Source: Oxalobacteraceae bacterium
GTDB taxonomy: Bacteria; Pseudomonadota; Gammaproteobacteria; Burkholderiales; Burkholderiaceae_D
Direction: 5' to 3'
Length of the DNA stretch: 64,000 nucleotides
NCBI GenBank assembly: GCA_025352145.1
Contig: JANXTY010000018.1
Coordinates: forward strand, 38,060-102,059
A program made the position numbers and the translations under genes. Within the stretch, counting starts at the first letter, position 1. Every line of letters begins with the position of its first letter. Shown here piece by piece: positions 45,985-54,993 of the stretch. The notes below the pieces were generated by a model that did no database searches, was not told where the DNA came from, and saw nothing but the letters and a program-made list of their open reading frames with translations.

Positions 45985-46866
45985 TCACGCAATGGTGTGG
46001 TTAGACATAATTTCAACCGCCTGACACAATCCAGAATGGTCTTGCTGGCCGAGTCCATTCGCCTGACATACTTGGAATAACTGTTGCACCATCGCGGTAT
46101 TAGGCAAGGAGACCCCTAAGGTTTTGGCGCCTTGCAAGGCAAGATTCAAATCCTTTTGATGCAAGGCAATGCGGAAGCCTGGATTGAAGGTACGCTTCAG
46201 CATGCGCTCTCCGTGTACTTCCAGTATGCGCGACGAGGCAAACCCGCCCATCAAAGCTTGGCGTACCCGCACCGGATCGGCGCCAGCCTTGGAAGCGAAC
46301 AGCATGGCTTCGGCAACGGCTTGAATATTCAATGCAACGATAATCTGGTTCGCCACTTTGCAGGTTTGACCCGCGCCATTTTCGCCAACGTGAGTGATGT
46401 TTTTTCCCATCAATTCAAAGTAAGGTTTTGCTTTCTCAAAGCCCGCTTCGGAACCACCTACCATAATGGTCAGGGTCGCGGCTTTGGCACCGACTTCACC
46501 ACCGGACACAGGCGCATCAAGATATTCGCAACCCAATGCATTAATTTTCTGTGCAAATTCTTTCGTTTCAATGGGGGAAATCGAACTCAAATCGATCACC
46601 ATTTTTCCTGCAGACAAGGCTGCAGCAACACCGTTTTCGCCAAACAACACCAGATCAACATCCGCAGTGTCCGGCACCATGACAAAAATCACGTCGGCCT
46701 TCCGCGTTACATCACTACCCGATGCGCAAAAATTTGCCTTACCTTCAAACGGATCTACTTCTGGCTTGCTACGCGTATGGACGAATAACTGGTGACCGCC
46801 ACCCAGCAGATTTTTTGCCATTGGCGTGCCCATTACGCCCAATCCGATAAAACCGATATTTGCCAT
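45985..46866 (-). CDS. garR: 2-hydroxy-3-oxopropionate (tartronate semialdehyde) reductase
   Basis: A 293-residue beta-hydroxyacid dehydrogenase: GFIGLGVMGTPMAKNLL (NADH fold), DAPVSGGEVGAKAATLTIMV (substrate loop), and the catalytic lysine in GAGQTCKVANQIIVALN. It reduces tartronate semialdehyde from the aldolase to glycerate for the kinase encoded next. The start at ATG 46866 begins the Rossmann motif directly. Confidence 0.9.
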   Translation of the reverse strand: MANIGFIGLGVMGTPMAKNLLGGGHQLFVHTRSKPEVDPFEGKANFCASGSDVTRKADVIFVMVPDTADVDLVLFGENGVAAALSAGKMVIDLSSISPIETKEFAQKINALGCEYLDAPVSGGEVGAKAATLTIMVGGSEAGFEKAKPYFELMGKNITHVGENGAGQTCKVANQIIVALNIQAVAEAMLFASKAGADPVRVRQALMGGFASSRILEVHGERMLKRTFNPGFRIALHQKDLNLALQGAKTLGVSLPNTAMVQQLFQVCQANGLGQQDHSGLCQAVEIMSNHTIA

Positions 46867-47864
46867 GTCATTCTCCAGATAAAATAATTCCCGCAATCGC
46901 GGAACACCATACGCTAATGTCTGCTACCGGAGAAGCCTAGCGTGGTCGCCCCCCAGTCTAATCAACGAAAATACTCGAATACCACATTAAAACCGTTTTG
47001 CGCCCACCCCGAGTTGGCATGCCTACATCGGCCCGCAATGGTCGGATTCACTTCAAGAAAATGGCTGATTCAGCCTAACTCTAGCCCGAACTTTCCATTC
47101 ATTATAGGAAATGATCGCGCAAAATTTTGGTTCCTAAGAAAACGTTCTGAGGGAATGCCGTAGCGTGCCACCCACCGACCAAAGAAAGTTTTTTTACGAA
47201 TCACAAGACAAGCGAAAGCGCACGTAATTTATGCCAAGATGGGGCCAAACTATGGTCGCCAAGTTTGACCACAACACACTGACGACAGCTTAATAATGTA
47301 ACACAGCGATCATTACTAGACCAATATGAGAATGGCTATGAGCGTCAATCAATCCCTTTCCAATACCAAATTTAATGGAGAAAATTATCGCGATCAAAAG
47401 CTCGCTAATTAGGGGAGAAAAATGATAGCGCATCCTTAAACGGCATCCTTTTTTCGCAAATAGTAAAACCTTGTTTGCTATCAAAAACCACAGTACCGCC
47501 CACCTTCAGAACGAAGCTTGATCGTGCTATTGTGCATGGCCTGCGAACGTTTCTTGACAGCGAATCGTACATTGAAGCCCAAGCATATTTTTAGATCAAT
47601 ACATATCGTGGTTAACGTATCGATGGCCTGAATATTTTTTGACACGGCCTTCGCTAGGAAATTGGACAAGAAAAAACCTTGCCCGCACCTCAGCCTTAAC
47701 CGAAGTCGTATAGCTTTCCGTAATGGATGTAAAGAAAACGGACTTGCGCATCAATCGGCGCGCCGTTGCCCGAGAAAGACTTCATCGAGGATGGGCCCAA
47801 GCCGATCAGCAGAACAGAATTCAGTTTTACTTACTTTATTATTCAACCGTGAAAGAAATCTTCT
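46867..47864. other. 998-base divergent intergenic region between garR and the HpaI/GarL-type aldolase
   Basis: Promoters for both flanking transcripts are expected here. It contains one copy of the dispersed repeat at 47111-47241. Short frames exist on both strands but none has a recognisable product or convincing ribosome binding site; decayed gene material is possible. Confidence 0.5.
47111..47241 (+). repeat. dispersed intergenic repeat, copy B
   Basis: Internal ATGATCGCGCAAAATTTTGG at 47111, then CGAATCACAAGACAAGCGA near 47197 and right end CGTAATTTATGCCAAGATGG at 47223. It shares these blocks in order with copies at 53, 54 and 60 kb. The left end is poorly conserved. Confidence 0.7.
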
Positions 47865-48641
47865 ATGCAAAAAAATATTTTCAAAGCCCGCCTTCAGGCC
47901 GGGGAACAACAACTCGGACTCTGGGCAATGTTAGCCAATTCTGGTGTGCTTGAGGTAATGACACAAACGCGTTTCGACTGGATACTCATTGATACGGAGC
48001 ATTCAGCAAACGAATTGCCCATGGTGCAGGATCAACTTCGTAGCATCGCTCAAAGTGGCATGCCCGCCTTAGTGCGGCCCGCGTGCAACGATAGCGTTAT
48101 TATCAAACGCCTGCTTGATGTCGGTGTGCAGACTCTCCTGATACCCATGGTTGACACACCGGAGCAAGCACGCAATGCAGTCGCTGCAATGCATTATCCG
48201 CCTGCCGGTATACGTGGAGTCTCTTCAGGAACACGCGCTAATCTTTATGGAACCGATTTGGATTACTACGCTAATGCCAACAGCCAAGTGTGCCTGTTAG
48301 TGCAAATCGAAAGCCTGTTGGGCATGCAAAATATCGAAGAAATCGCTGCGGTCAAAGACATTGACGGGCTTTTTATTGGCCCTTCTGACTTGGCAGCATC
48401 GATGGGCCACTTGGGCAATACCAAACACCCCGAAGTACAAGCAGCGATTTTCGACGCACTAAAACGTTGCCACGCAATGAAAAAACCGATGGGAATTTTA
48501 ATGACCGACCCCGTTCTGGCCGGAGAATATGTCAGGGCTGGTTTCGACTACGTGGCGGCAGTAACGGATATCAGCATACTGCGCGCAGGTACGGAGGCCG
48601 CATTGAAGCATTTCTCGGCGCTGAAACCACCCCTACTATAA
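47865..48641 (+). CDS. garL: HpcH/HpaI-family aldolase, probable 2-dehydro-3-deoxyglucarate aldolase
   Basis: A 258-residue class II aldolase: LGLWAMLANSGVLEVM at the start, WILIDTEHSANE near 42, VQIESLLGMQNIEEIAAVKD with the metal-binding Glu near 148, and DGLFIGPSDLAASMGH with the metal-binding Asp near 175. It splits 5-keto-4-deoxyglucarate into pyruvate and tartronate semialdehyde. It is divergent from the reductase and kinase genes that process its product. Confidence 0.82.
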   Translation: MQKNIFKARLQAGEQQLGLWAMLANSGVLEVMTQTRFDWILIDTEHSANELPMVQDQLRSIAQSGMPALVRPACNDSVIIKRLLDVGVQTLLIPMVDTPEQARNAVAAMHYPPAGIRGVSSGTRANLYGTDLDYYANANSQVCLLVQIESLLGMQNIEEIAAVKDIDGLFIGPSDLAASMGHLGNTKHPEVQAAIFDALKRCHAMKKPMGILMTDPVLAGEYVRAGFDYVAAVTDISILRAGTEAALKHFSALKPPLL

Positions 48642-48794
48642 ATTTGGCCGTTGTTGGTCGGGCATCGGCATAACATGCCTGGATCGACTAACGTTTGTTC
48701 GAACCGACAGTTGCTCGCCTTCAAAGCGAACAACTGTCAAATCCTGCATCGGCTTCATTCGCGCACGGCTACTCGGCGCGAAGTAAGTTATACC

Positions 48795-50153
48795 TTAAGC
48801 TGTCACTAGCTTATATTTTGGTACCAATGCTTTCATCAAAAACCAAGCAATAATATAAGCTGTTGCGCAGAAGGAAAACATAATGGTATAGCCAGTGTGA
48901 ATGTGTCCAAGCTTCTCGTAATAGTCAAATAACCAACCGCCGAATTTGGAAACGACTACGCCCCCCAGACCACCCGCCATGCCACCTATACCCACTACCG
49001 ATGCGACCGAGTTTTTTGGAAAAAGATCCGACACGGTCGTAAACAGATTCGCTGACCAAGCTTGATGTGCGGAAGTACCGATACCGATAAGAAGCACAGG
49101 AACCCAGAAACTGATGTAACCAAGGGGTTGTGCGAGGAGAACTACCAGCGGGAAAACCGCAATAATTAGCATTGCTCTCATTCGAGCATCGTAAGTAGAA
49201 AGCCCTTTTTTTATAAAGTAAGTCGGAAAATATCCGCCGCCAACGCTACCGATCATCGTCATACTATAAAGAATCGCCAATGGGATAACGATGTCAGTTT
49301 TGGACATGCCGTATTGAGCAGACAGATATTTCGGCAACCAAAACAGGAAGAACCACCACACCCCATCCGTCAAAAATTTGCCTATCGCAAAAACCCAGGT
49401 TTGTTTATATCCAAGTAGTTGAAACCAACCCAGCGTCTTGGTGGCTGCAGGATCTGCCAGAGTCGAAATTTCATCGCTGTTAATATAAGCAAGCTCAGCC
49501 ACTGAAATACGTCTTTGTTTCTCCGGTTTGCTGTAAAAAATTTGCCACACCACCATCCAAATAAAACCGGTCACACCAATAATGACAAATGCGCTCTCCC
49601 AACCCCAGTTCAATGCAATCCAGGGTACCGTGAGCGGAGCCAGAATAGCGCCGACGTTCGCGCCAGAATTAAAAATACCGGTAGCAAAAGAACGTTCTGT
49701 TTTAGGAAAATACTCAGCCGTCGCTTTAATTGCAGCAGGAAAATTACCCGCTTCGCCAATGGCCAAGACCGCTCGCGCAATCATAAAACCTACAAGAGAA
49801 ACCGGTAAGGCCGCCATTCCCACAGCGGACAGAATACTATTCACGCCCACCCCCATTGGAATTGCATAGGCATGCAACATAGCCCCAATCGACCAAACAA
49901 AGAGAGCTAAGAGATAGGCCCGCTTGGTCCCCAGACGATCGACAACGCGTCCCGCAAATAGCATCGATACAGCATAGACAAACTGAAAAACAGCTGTGAT
50001 ATTGGCATAATCGCTATTAGTCCAGCCGAATTCTTTAGTAAGATCTGGTGCCAGAAGACTCAGAACCTGACGATCCAGATAATTGATGGTCGTTGCAAAA
50101 AACAGAAGAGCGCAAATGGCCCATCTGTAATTTCCTATCTCTTGATTTTTCAT
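48795..50153 (-). CDS. MFS hexuronate/aldarate transporter (anion:cation symporter family)
   Basis: A 452-residue protein with about 12 membrane segments. The ACS-family signature TTINYLDRQVLSLLAPDL is near residue 22, and GRVVDRLGTKRAYLLALF is the MFS loop 2-3 motif. ExuT and GudP belong here; glucarate, galactarate or galacturonate uptake fits the locus. It is convergent with the aldolase gene and follows the aldehyde dehydrogenase on the same strand. Confidence 0.86.
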   Translation of the reverse strand: MKNQEIGNYRWAICALLFFATTINYLDRQVLSLLAPDLTKEFGWTNSDYANITAVFQFVYAVSMLFAGRVVDRLGTKRAYLLALFVWSIGAMLHAYAIPMGVGVNSILSAVGMAALPVSLVGFMIARAVLAIGEAGNFPAAIKATAEYFPKTERSFATGIFNSGANVGAILAPLTVPWIALNWGWESAFVIIGVTGFIWMVVWQIFYSKPEKQRRISVAELAYINSDEISTLADPAATKTLGWFQLLGYKQTWVFAIGKFLTDGVWWFFLFWLPKYLSAQYGMSKTDIVIPLAILYSMTMIGSVGGGYFPTYFIKKGLSTYDARMRAMLIIAVFPLVVLLAQPLGYISFWVPVLLIGIGTSAHQAWSANLFTTVSDLFPKNSVASVVGIGGMAGGLGGVVVSKFGGWLFDYYEKLGHIHTGYTIMFSFCATAYIIAWFLMKALVPKYKLVTA

Positions 50154-50308
50154 AGATTATTTGGTTATGGTTATGAGTTGAGTAAGGGAAATATCACCTG
50201 TTCATCAAATTATTTACTACTAACATGCCTTGTCATCACGACCAACTCAGTCTCAGGTGGTCGATCGGGATGACGCATGATTTCATGCAATCGAAGTATC
50301 TTCGATAA

Positions 50309-51889
50309 TCAATCAGGCAATTTCAATTCGCCATCCACCAAACGCGCCAAACTGAGTGGATTGCCATCGGCCAACGCGACTGGAATCAAATCGGCAGGGA
50401 AGTTTTGATAACAAACGGGGCGCAGGAAACGGTCAATTGCCGACGCGCCCACTGACGTGCTGCGGCTATCCGAAGTCGATGGGAACGGGCCGCCATGTAC
50501 CATGGAATGAGCAACCTCTACACCAGTCGGAAAGCCATTGAAGAGGATGCGCCCCGCTTTCCTTTCCAGTGTCGGCAACAGCTTTGCAGCGAGGGTACTA
50601 TCGGCAGCAACGGCGTGGACAGTGGCTGTCAATTGACCTTCGAGATGCTCTGCAATGCGCTGCATCTCGGCCTGATCGCGGCAACGTATCAACAATGCAC
50701 AGGGACCAAAAATTTCATCTTCCAATGCAGCTGTAGTCAAATAGGTCTGCGCATCGCAGCTATACAAAGCGGGCAAAGCGGCACAGCCGATATCGCAAGT
50801 TTGACCTTGCGCCAACATGCTCACGCCCTTGATGTCGGACAGACGGGCGACTCCAGAAACATAGGCCTTATGTATTCCCGGAGTCAACATCGTCGCGGCA
50901 GATTTCAATTGCAAAGCCGTGACAGCCGCATTGATAAACTGCTGGAAATGTTCGCCCTCTAGACCCAACACCAAGCCTGGATTAGTGCAGAACTGTCCGA
51001 CACCCAGGGTCAATGAATCCACATAAGCCTGACCCAATTTAATGGCATCGGTGGCGAGCGCTGCGGGCAATAGGAAAACGGGATTGATACTGCTCATTTC
51101 GGCATAAACCGGAATCGGTTCATGGCGCTCCGCAGCCGCACGTATTAACGCGACCCCGCCTTGACGTGAGCCGGTAAAACCAACCGCCTTGATTGCCGCA
51201 TTGCTGACCAAGCTGTGACCGACTTTACGACCATCTCCAAACAGCATGGAGAAGGTGCCTTCTGGCAACCCACAATCCGCCACTGCTTTCTGTATCACCC
51301 TTGCGACTAATTCCGACGTGCCCAGATGGGCGTTGTGTGCCTTAACCACGACTGGACAACCTGCCGCCAGCGCAGCAGCCGTATCGCCACCGGCCACCGA
51401 AAAAGCCAAGGGGAAATTACTAGCGCCAAACACCGCAACCGGGCCCAAGGCAATCATGCGCAAGCGCAAATCCGGCCTTGGCGGCACGCGATCGGGCAAT
51501 GCAGAGTCGAGCGTGGCATGCAGCCAGTGACCGTCACGCACAACCTTGGCGAACAAGCGTAATTGACCAACGGTACGACCGCGTTCCCCTTCCAAGCGTG
51601 CCTTCGGCAAACCGGTTTCAGTCATCGCACGCTCGATCAGCGTCGACCCCAGATCCATAATGCCGGTAGCAATCGCTTCAAGAAATAACGCACGCTGCTC
51701 CAGGTTCGTGTTGCGATAGGCATCGAATGCGTTACCTGCCAATTCACAAGCACGTTGGACTTCCGCTTCGCTCGCCAAGCCAAAGTTCGGCTCAATTTCC
51801 GCGTTGCGCGAAGGATCAATCGCTCGTACTACTCCAGCCATACCCAGTACAGCACTTTTTCCGATGACCATCTGTCCGGTAATTTGCAT
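50309..51889 (-). CDS. NADP-dependent aldehyde dehydrogenase, probable alpha-ketoglutarate semialdehyde dehydrogenase
   Basis: A 526-residue aldehyde dehydrogenase. The catalytic cysteine is in LGVGQFCTNPG near residue 300 and the general base glutamate in VYAEMSSINPVF near 265; VFGASNFPLAFSVAGGDTAA is the cofactor region. It matches the long KGSADH type found with KdgD. It converts 2,5-dioxopentanoate to 2-oxoglutarate, finishing the oxidative glucarate route. A strong hairpin lies between it and kdgD. Confidence 0.87.
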   Translation of the reverse strand: MQITGQMVIGKSAVLGMAGVVRAIDPSRNAEIEPNFGLASEAEVQRACELAGNAFDAYRNTNLEQRALFLEAIATGIMDLGSTLIERAMTETGLPKARLEGERGRTVGQLRLFAKVVRDGHWLHATLDSALPDRVPPRPDLRLRMIALGPVAVFGASNFPLAFSVAGGDTAAALAAGCPVVVKAHNAHLGTSELVARVIQKAVADCGLPEGTFSMLFGDGRKVGHSLVSNAAIKAVGFTGSRQGGVALIRAAAERHEPIPVYAEMSSINPVFLLPAALATDAIKLGQAYVDSLTLGVGQFCTNPGLVLGLEGEHFQQFINAAVTALQLKSAATMLTPGIHKAYVSGVARLSDIKGVSMLAQGQTCDIGCAALPALYSCDAQTYLTTAALEDEIFGPCALLIRCRDQAEMQRIAEHLEGQLTATVHAVAADSTLAAKLLPTLERKAGRILFNGFPTGVEVAHSMVHGGPFPSTSDSRSTSVGASAIDRFLRPVCYQNFPADLIPVALADGNPLSLARLVDGELKLPD

Positions 51890-51943
51890 TGATTTACTCC
51901 TTGGATCCCGCAGAACTTGCTACGAGAAAATGCATTGTTATTT

Positions 51944-51973
51944 GCAACGAAGCCACATGAGTGGCTTCGTTGC
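51944..51973 (-). promoter_or_regulatory. 13-bp perfect hairpin between kdgD and the aldehyde dehydrogenase gene
   Basis: GCAACGAAGCCAC, loop ATGA, GTGGCTTCGTTGC. It lies in the 146-base gap of an apparent operon. Read on the - strand it is followed by an A-rich stretch, not T, so it is probably an RNA processing or stability element, not an intrinsic terminator. Confidence 0.6.
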
Positions 51974-52035
51974 AGCGGTTGTTACTCATTACTGTACTCA
52001 TTACTCTTTTTTACTGCGTTCGTTGCGTTGGGCCC

Positions 52036-52947
52036 TTATTGAGCACCTTGCGCAAGAATCAGCTTGTTCAACATTTCGTCTTCTTCTTCCGTCAAATCCG
52101 TTAATGGCGCACGTACTGGGCCTCCACTGTGGCCAACCAGTCGAGCACCTGCCTTGACGATACTGACGGAATAACCGGCTTTGCGATTGCGAATTTCCAG
52201 GTACGGCAAAAAGAACTGATCAAGCAGACGATTAGTCGTGACATGATCATCTTTGGCGACCGCGTGATAAAAATCCATCGCCAATTTTGGCACGAAATTG
52301 AAAACAGCGGAGGAATATACAGGAACACCAAGCGCCTTGTAGGCCTGCGCATACACCTCGGCTGTCGGCAAACCACCCAAATAACTAAACCTATCACCCA
52401 GACGACGCCAGATCGATACCATCAACTCAATATCGCCAATCCCGTCTTTAAAACCGATCAGGTTAGGGCAACGCTCTGCCAACTTCTCCAACGATTCCGG
52501 TGTGAGGCGGCAAATGCCCCTGTTATACACAACAACACCAAACTCAACCGATTTACACACTTCTTCAACATGTGCAACCAAACCGTCCTGGCTGGCTTCT
52601 GTCAGATAATGCGGCAATAACAACACACCTTGCGCGCCCAGGCGCTCAGCTTCTTGTGCCAACGCAATGGCAGTTCGAGTCGGGCCACCGGCACCAGCCA
52701 GGATAGGCACCTTACCGCGACAGGTTTCCACCGCCACACGAATTACGTCTGAATATTCATTGGACGTTAGCGAAAAAAATTCGCCGGTACCGCCCGCAGC
52801 AAACAAAGCACTCGCGCCGTAAGGTGCGAGCCACTCCAGACGATCTGCGTAGGTATCTGCCCTAAAATTACCCGCAGCATCAAAATCCGTAATCGGAAAT
52901 GACAACAGGCCAGAAGAAAGGATTTGTTTAAGCTCTTGATGATGCAT
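52036..52947 (-). CDS. kdgD: 5-dehydro-4-deoxyglucarate dehydratase (DapA family)
   Basis: A 303-residue DapA-type class I lyase. [19 protein letters not shown] near residue 48, the proton-relay tyrosine in [10 protein letters not shown] near 152 and the Schiff-base lysine in [11 protein letters not shown] near 180 are visible. It dehydrates and decarboxylates 5-keto-4-deoxyglucarate to 2,5-dioxopentanoate for the dehydrogenase encoded downstream. A 15-bp candidate operator lies about 90 bases before the start. Confidence 0.9.
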   Translation of the reverse strand: MHHQELKQILSSGLLSFPITDFDAAGNFRADTYADRLEWLAPYGASALFAAGGTGEFFSLTSNEYSDVIRVAVETCRGKVPILAGAGGPTRTAIALAQEAERLGAQGVLLLPHYLTEASQDGLVAHVEEVCKSVEFGVVVYNRGICRLTPESLEKLAERCPNLIGFKDGIGDIELMVSIWRRLGDRFSYLGGLPTAEVYAQAYKALGVPVYSSAVFNFVPKLAMDFYHAVAKDDHVTTNRLLDQFFLPYLEIRNRKAGYSVSIVKAGARLVGHSGGPVRAPLTDLTEEEDEMLNKLILAQGAQ

Positions 52948-53034
52948 GGGATCTCCAATGGATAAGCGGGGAAAATAAGGGATTCGTTCAGTAGGGGGGT
53001 CGAATTACAGCCATTTACATAGCGCAAGTCATAG

Positions 53035-53049
53035 GTCATCATACAACAT
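53035..53049 (-). promoter_or_regulatory. candidate GntR operator upstream of kdgD
   Basis: On the - strand it reads ATGTTGTATGATGAC, identical at 14 of 15 positions to the site upstream of the neighbouring GntR gene. The pattern GT..T...A..AC resembles FadR-subfamily pseudo-palindromes. Confidence 0.6.
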
Positions 53050-53111
53050 AGCAGAAAGGGAAGCAAGCCCAAGAAAACTACCCGCCAAATATCAACGTAA
53101 AATCCTAGTCG

Positions 53112-53263
53112 GATCTTTGCGTCAATGAGGGAGAAGAGCATGCAGAATTCTGGTGTGTAAAAGAATTTGTTGAGGAAGCTTCGCGGCGCTTACCCATCGA
53201 CAGAAGATGGTTTCCTCCGACTCAAAAGACAAGCGAGTACGCACGTAATTTATGCAAAGACGG
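53112..53263 (+). repeat. dispersed intergenic repeat, copy C
   Basis: Left end GGATCTTTGCGTCAATGA at 53112, middle CGACTCAAAAGACAAGCGA at 53218, right end CGTAATTTATGCAAAGACGG near 53244. It is longer than the other copies in its centre. Confidence 0.65.
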
Positions 53264-53293
53264 CACATTATGCCCAACATCTCACGCGCCATG

Positions 53294-53324
53294 CCCCCTA
53301 AAATAGAACTGCAATTTTAGGGGG
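53294..53324 (-). terminator. hairpin overlapping the gntR stop codon
   Basis: CCCCCTAAAAT and ATTTTAGGGGG form an 11-bp perfect stem around a 9-base loop; the right arm includes the gntR TAA. No T tract follows on the - strand. Confidence 0.55.
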
Positions 53325-54120
53325 GCGAAAGCGCAACAAGATCCTGCAACTCCTGCGCTTTTCTCAGTCGTTCTCGGCTATTACTGAGATGGGTACGCAT
53401 CGCTGCACGTGCTGCCTCCGGCTCTTTACGTAGAATCGCATTAAAAATATCGTCGTGTTCACGATTGACACGCTCCAAATAAATTGCAGGATCATCTTTT
53501 ACCAGATTGACGGTATTGATACGAGCCCGTGGAATAATCGCCGTTCCTAGCTGGCTAAAAATTTCTATGAAATAACGATTTTCAGTCGCCTGCGCTATCA
53601 AAAGATGGAACTGCACATCCGCATCAACCGATCCATTTTCCTGCACAGGACTGCGCTGCATATTCGCCAATACCACTGCCATTTCTGTAATTTGCGCTTC
53701 GGTCCGACGCGATGCCGCTAGCCAGGCAGCCTCTGTCTCCAAGCTCATTCGCAACTCTAAAATAGACAACACATCCCGCATGGTGACAACCGTGTCGCAC
53801 AGTTTGCCCAGGTTGGCAGGCGCCGATTCCAGCACAAAAGTGCCTATCCCGTGTCGCGTCTGCACTAATCCATTGGCCTGTAAATAAGAGATGGCCTCCC
53901 GCACGACAGTGCGGCTAACACCATGCATCTTCATGATAGCTGACTCGGGAGGTAGTTTTTCACCCACCTTAATAGTCCCGGCTTTAATACTGCTACTGAT
54001 ACTTTCGACCAGCCCTTGCGCAAGATTCCGATATTTTTTTACGGATATCGGTAAGGGGTTCGGTAAAATAGGAAGGGTCATATATCGATTTATAATTCTT
54101 GGCGATTGGGCATCACTCAA
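53317..54120 (-). CDS. GntR/FadR-family regulator of the glucarate/hexuronate locus
   Basis: A 267-residue repressor-type protein. The winged helix includes GEKLPPESAIMKMHGVSRTV followed by VREAISYLQANGLVQTRHG, and the FCD domain has DVQFHLLIAQATENRYFIEI and VNREHDDIFNAILRKEPEAA. It likely binds a sugar acid and controls kdgD and itself through the paired 15-bp sites. The start may be 54120 or the internal ATG at 54081. Confidence 0.85.
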   Translation of the reverse strand: MSDAQSPRIINRYMTLPILPNPLPISVKKYRNLAQGLVESISSSIKAGTIKVGEKLPPESAIMKMHGVSRTVVREAISYLQANGLVQTRHGIGTFVLESAPANLGKLCDTVVTMRDVLSILELRMSLETEAAWLAASRRTEAQITEMAVVLANMQRSPVQENGSVDADVQFHLLIAQATENRYFIEIFSQLGTAIIPRARINTVNLVKDDPAIYLERVNREHDDIFNAILRKEPEAARAAMRTHLSNSRERLRKAQELQDLVALSPP

Positions 54121-54149
54121 TTCAGTAGCAATAATTATACTGCGATTTT

Positions 54150-54164
54150 ATGTTGTACGATGAC
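54150..54164 (+). promoter_or_regulatory. candidate GntR operator between gntR and the muconate isomerase-like gene
   Basis: ATGTTGTACGATGAC lies 30 bases before the gntR start, a position suited to autoregulation. It differs at one base from the kdgD site. Confidence 0.6.
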
Positions 54165-54309
54165 TGATAAGTAAAATTGTCGAGATAAAGAAATTTATGT
54201 TTACATCAAATCAAGTTCTTCGATCAATAAAATGAGAAAGATGAGAGGGCAATAATGGCGCCCTCCCGGTAAAGACGTGCCGCATCCAACATGACAGAAA
54301 GAGTTTTCT

Positions 54310-54735
54310 ATGCCGCATCTTGTTATTCTTTATACTGCCAACATGGAACCCGAAACGGACATGACGGCCCTGTGTCGCAGCTTGGCCAATGCCATGTCGG
54401 AACAAGTGGATGAGGCTGGTAAGCAGGTATTTCCCATTGGCGGCATACGTGTATTGGCCTACCCTGCTTCACACTATGCGGTTGCCGACAACGGTGCTGC
54501 AGGTCGCGCAGTGGGAGGAACGGGTGACTATGCCTTCGTCTATCTCCAACTGCGGATGGCCCAAGGACGAACCGAGACTGTCAAAAAGAAGATTGGTGAT
54601 GCCCTGCTGGAAAAAACTCAGGTTCATTTTGAACCGCTATTTTCAAAACGTCACTTAGGAATGACATTCCAAATCGACGAAGGTGCACAGGTATATGATG
54701 GCAAGCAAAGCAATCTTCACCCCTTATTTAACTAG
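54310..54735 (+). CDS. 5-carboxymethyl-2-hydroxymuconate delta-isomerase-family protein
   Basis: A 141-residue tautomerase-superfamily protein of the HpaF/CHMI type: MPHLVILYTANMEPETDM with the catalytic N-terminal Pro2, then YAVADNGAAGRAVGGTGDYA near residue 57. Known members isomerise a homoprotocatechuate intermediate. No other hpa gene is present, so a role in the adjacent sugar-acid pathway, or as a generalist tautomerase, is possible. It is divergent from gntR with the candidate operator between. Confidence 0.8.
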   Translation: MPHLVILYTANMEPETDMTALCRSLANAMSEQVDEAGKQVFPIGGIRVLAYPASHYAVADNGAAGRAVGGTGDYAFVYLQLRMAQGRTETVKKKIGDALLEKTQVHFEPLFSKRHLGMTFQIDEGAQVYDGKQSNLHPLFN

Positions 54736-54736
54736 T

Positions 54737-54844
54737 GCGATCTTTGCATAAATTCGCAAAATAATCGCGCAGGATTTTGGTGGAAATTATTTCTCGCGAA
54801 TCAAAAAGACAGGCGAGGATTCAAGCAAATTTATGCAAAAATCG
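54737..54844 (+). repeat. dispersed intergenic repeat, copy D (best-preserved)
   Basis: Left end GATCTTTGCATAAATT at 54739, internal ATAATCGCGCAGGATTTTGG at 54761, CGAATCAAAAAGACAGGCGA at 54797, right end AAATTTATGCAAAAATCG at 54827. The two ends are near-perfect inverted repeats. It is 108 bases long and starts two bases after the isomerase stop. Confidence 0.75.
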
Positions 54845-54993
54845 ACCTGCTAAGCATGGACACAGGGACTCACCTTAACCTACGAATGAAAAATTAATTA
54901 CGGGTGAAATCTTTGGCTAGGCCGCCAAATAAATACGATTCCCCTCGCCGATTTCTCCTGTTCTGAATCCATCACCATCAAGGAAAATAATCA

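Larger units (their letters stand above)
52948..53316. other. 369-base region between gntR and kdgD
   Basis: It contains the candidate operator (53035-53049), a dispersed repeat copy (53112-53263) and most of a hairpin that overlaps the gntR stop (53294-53324). No gene is visible. Confidence 0.6.

Noticed and set aside
47481..47953. Several short frames on both strands upstream of the aldolase gene
   Set aside because: None has a recognised family or clear start; they may be decayed material but cannot be supported as genes.
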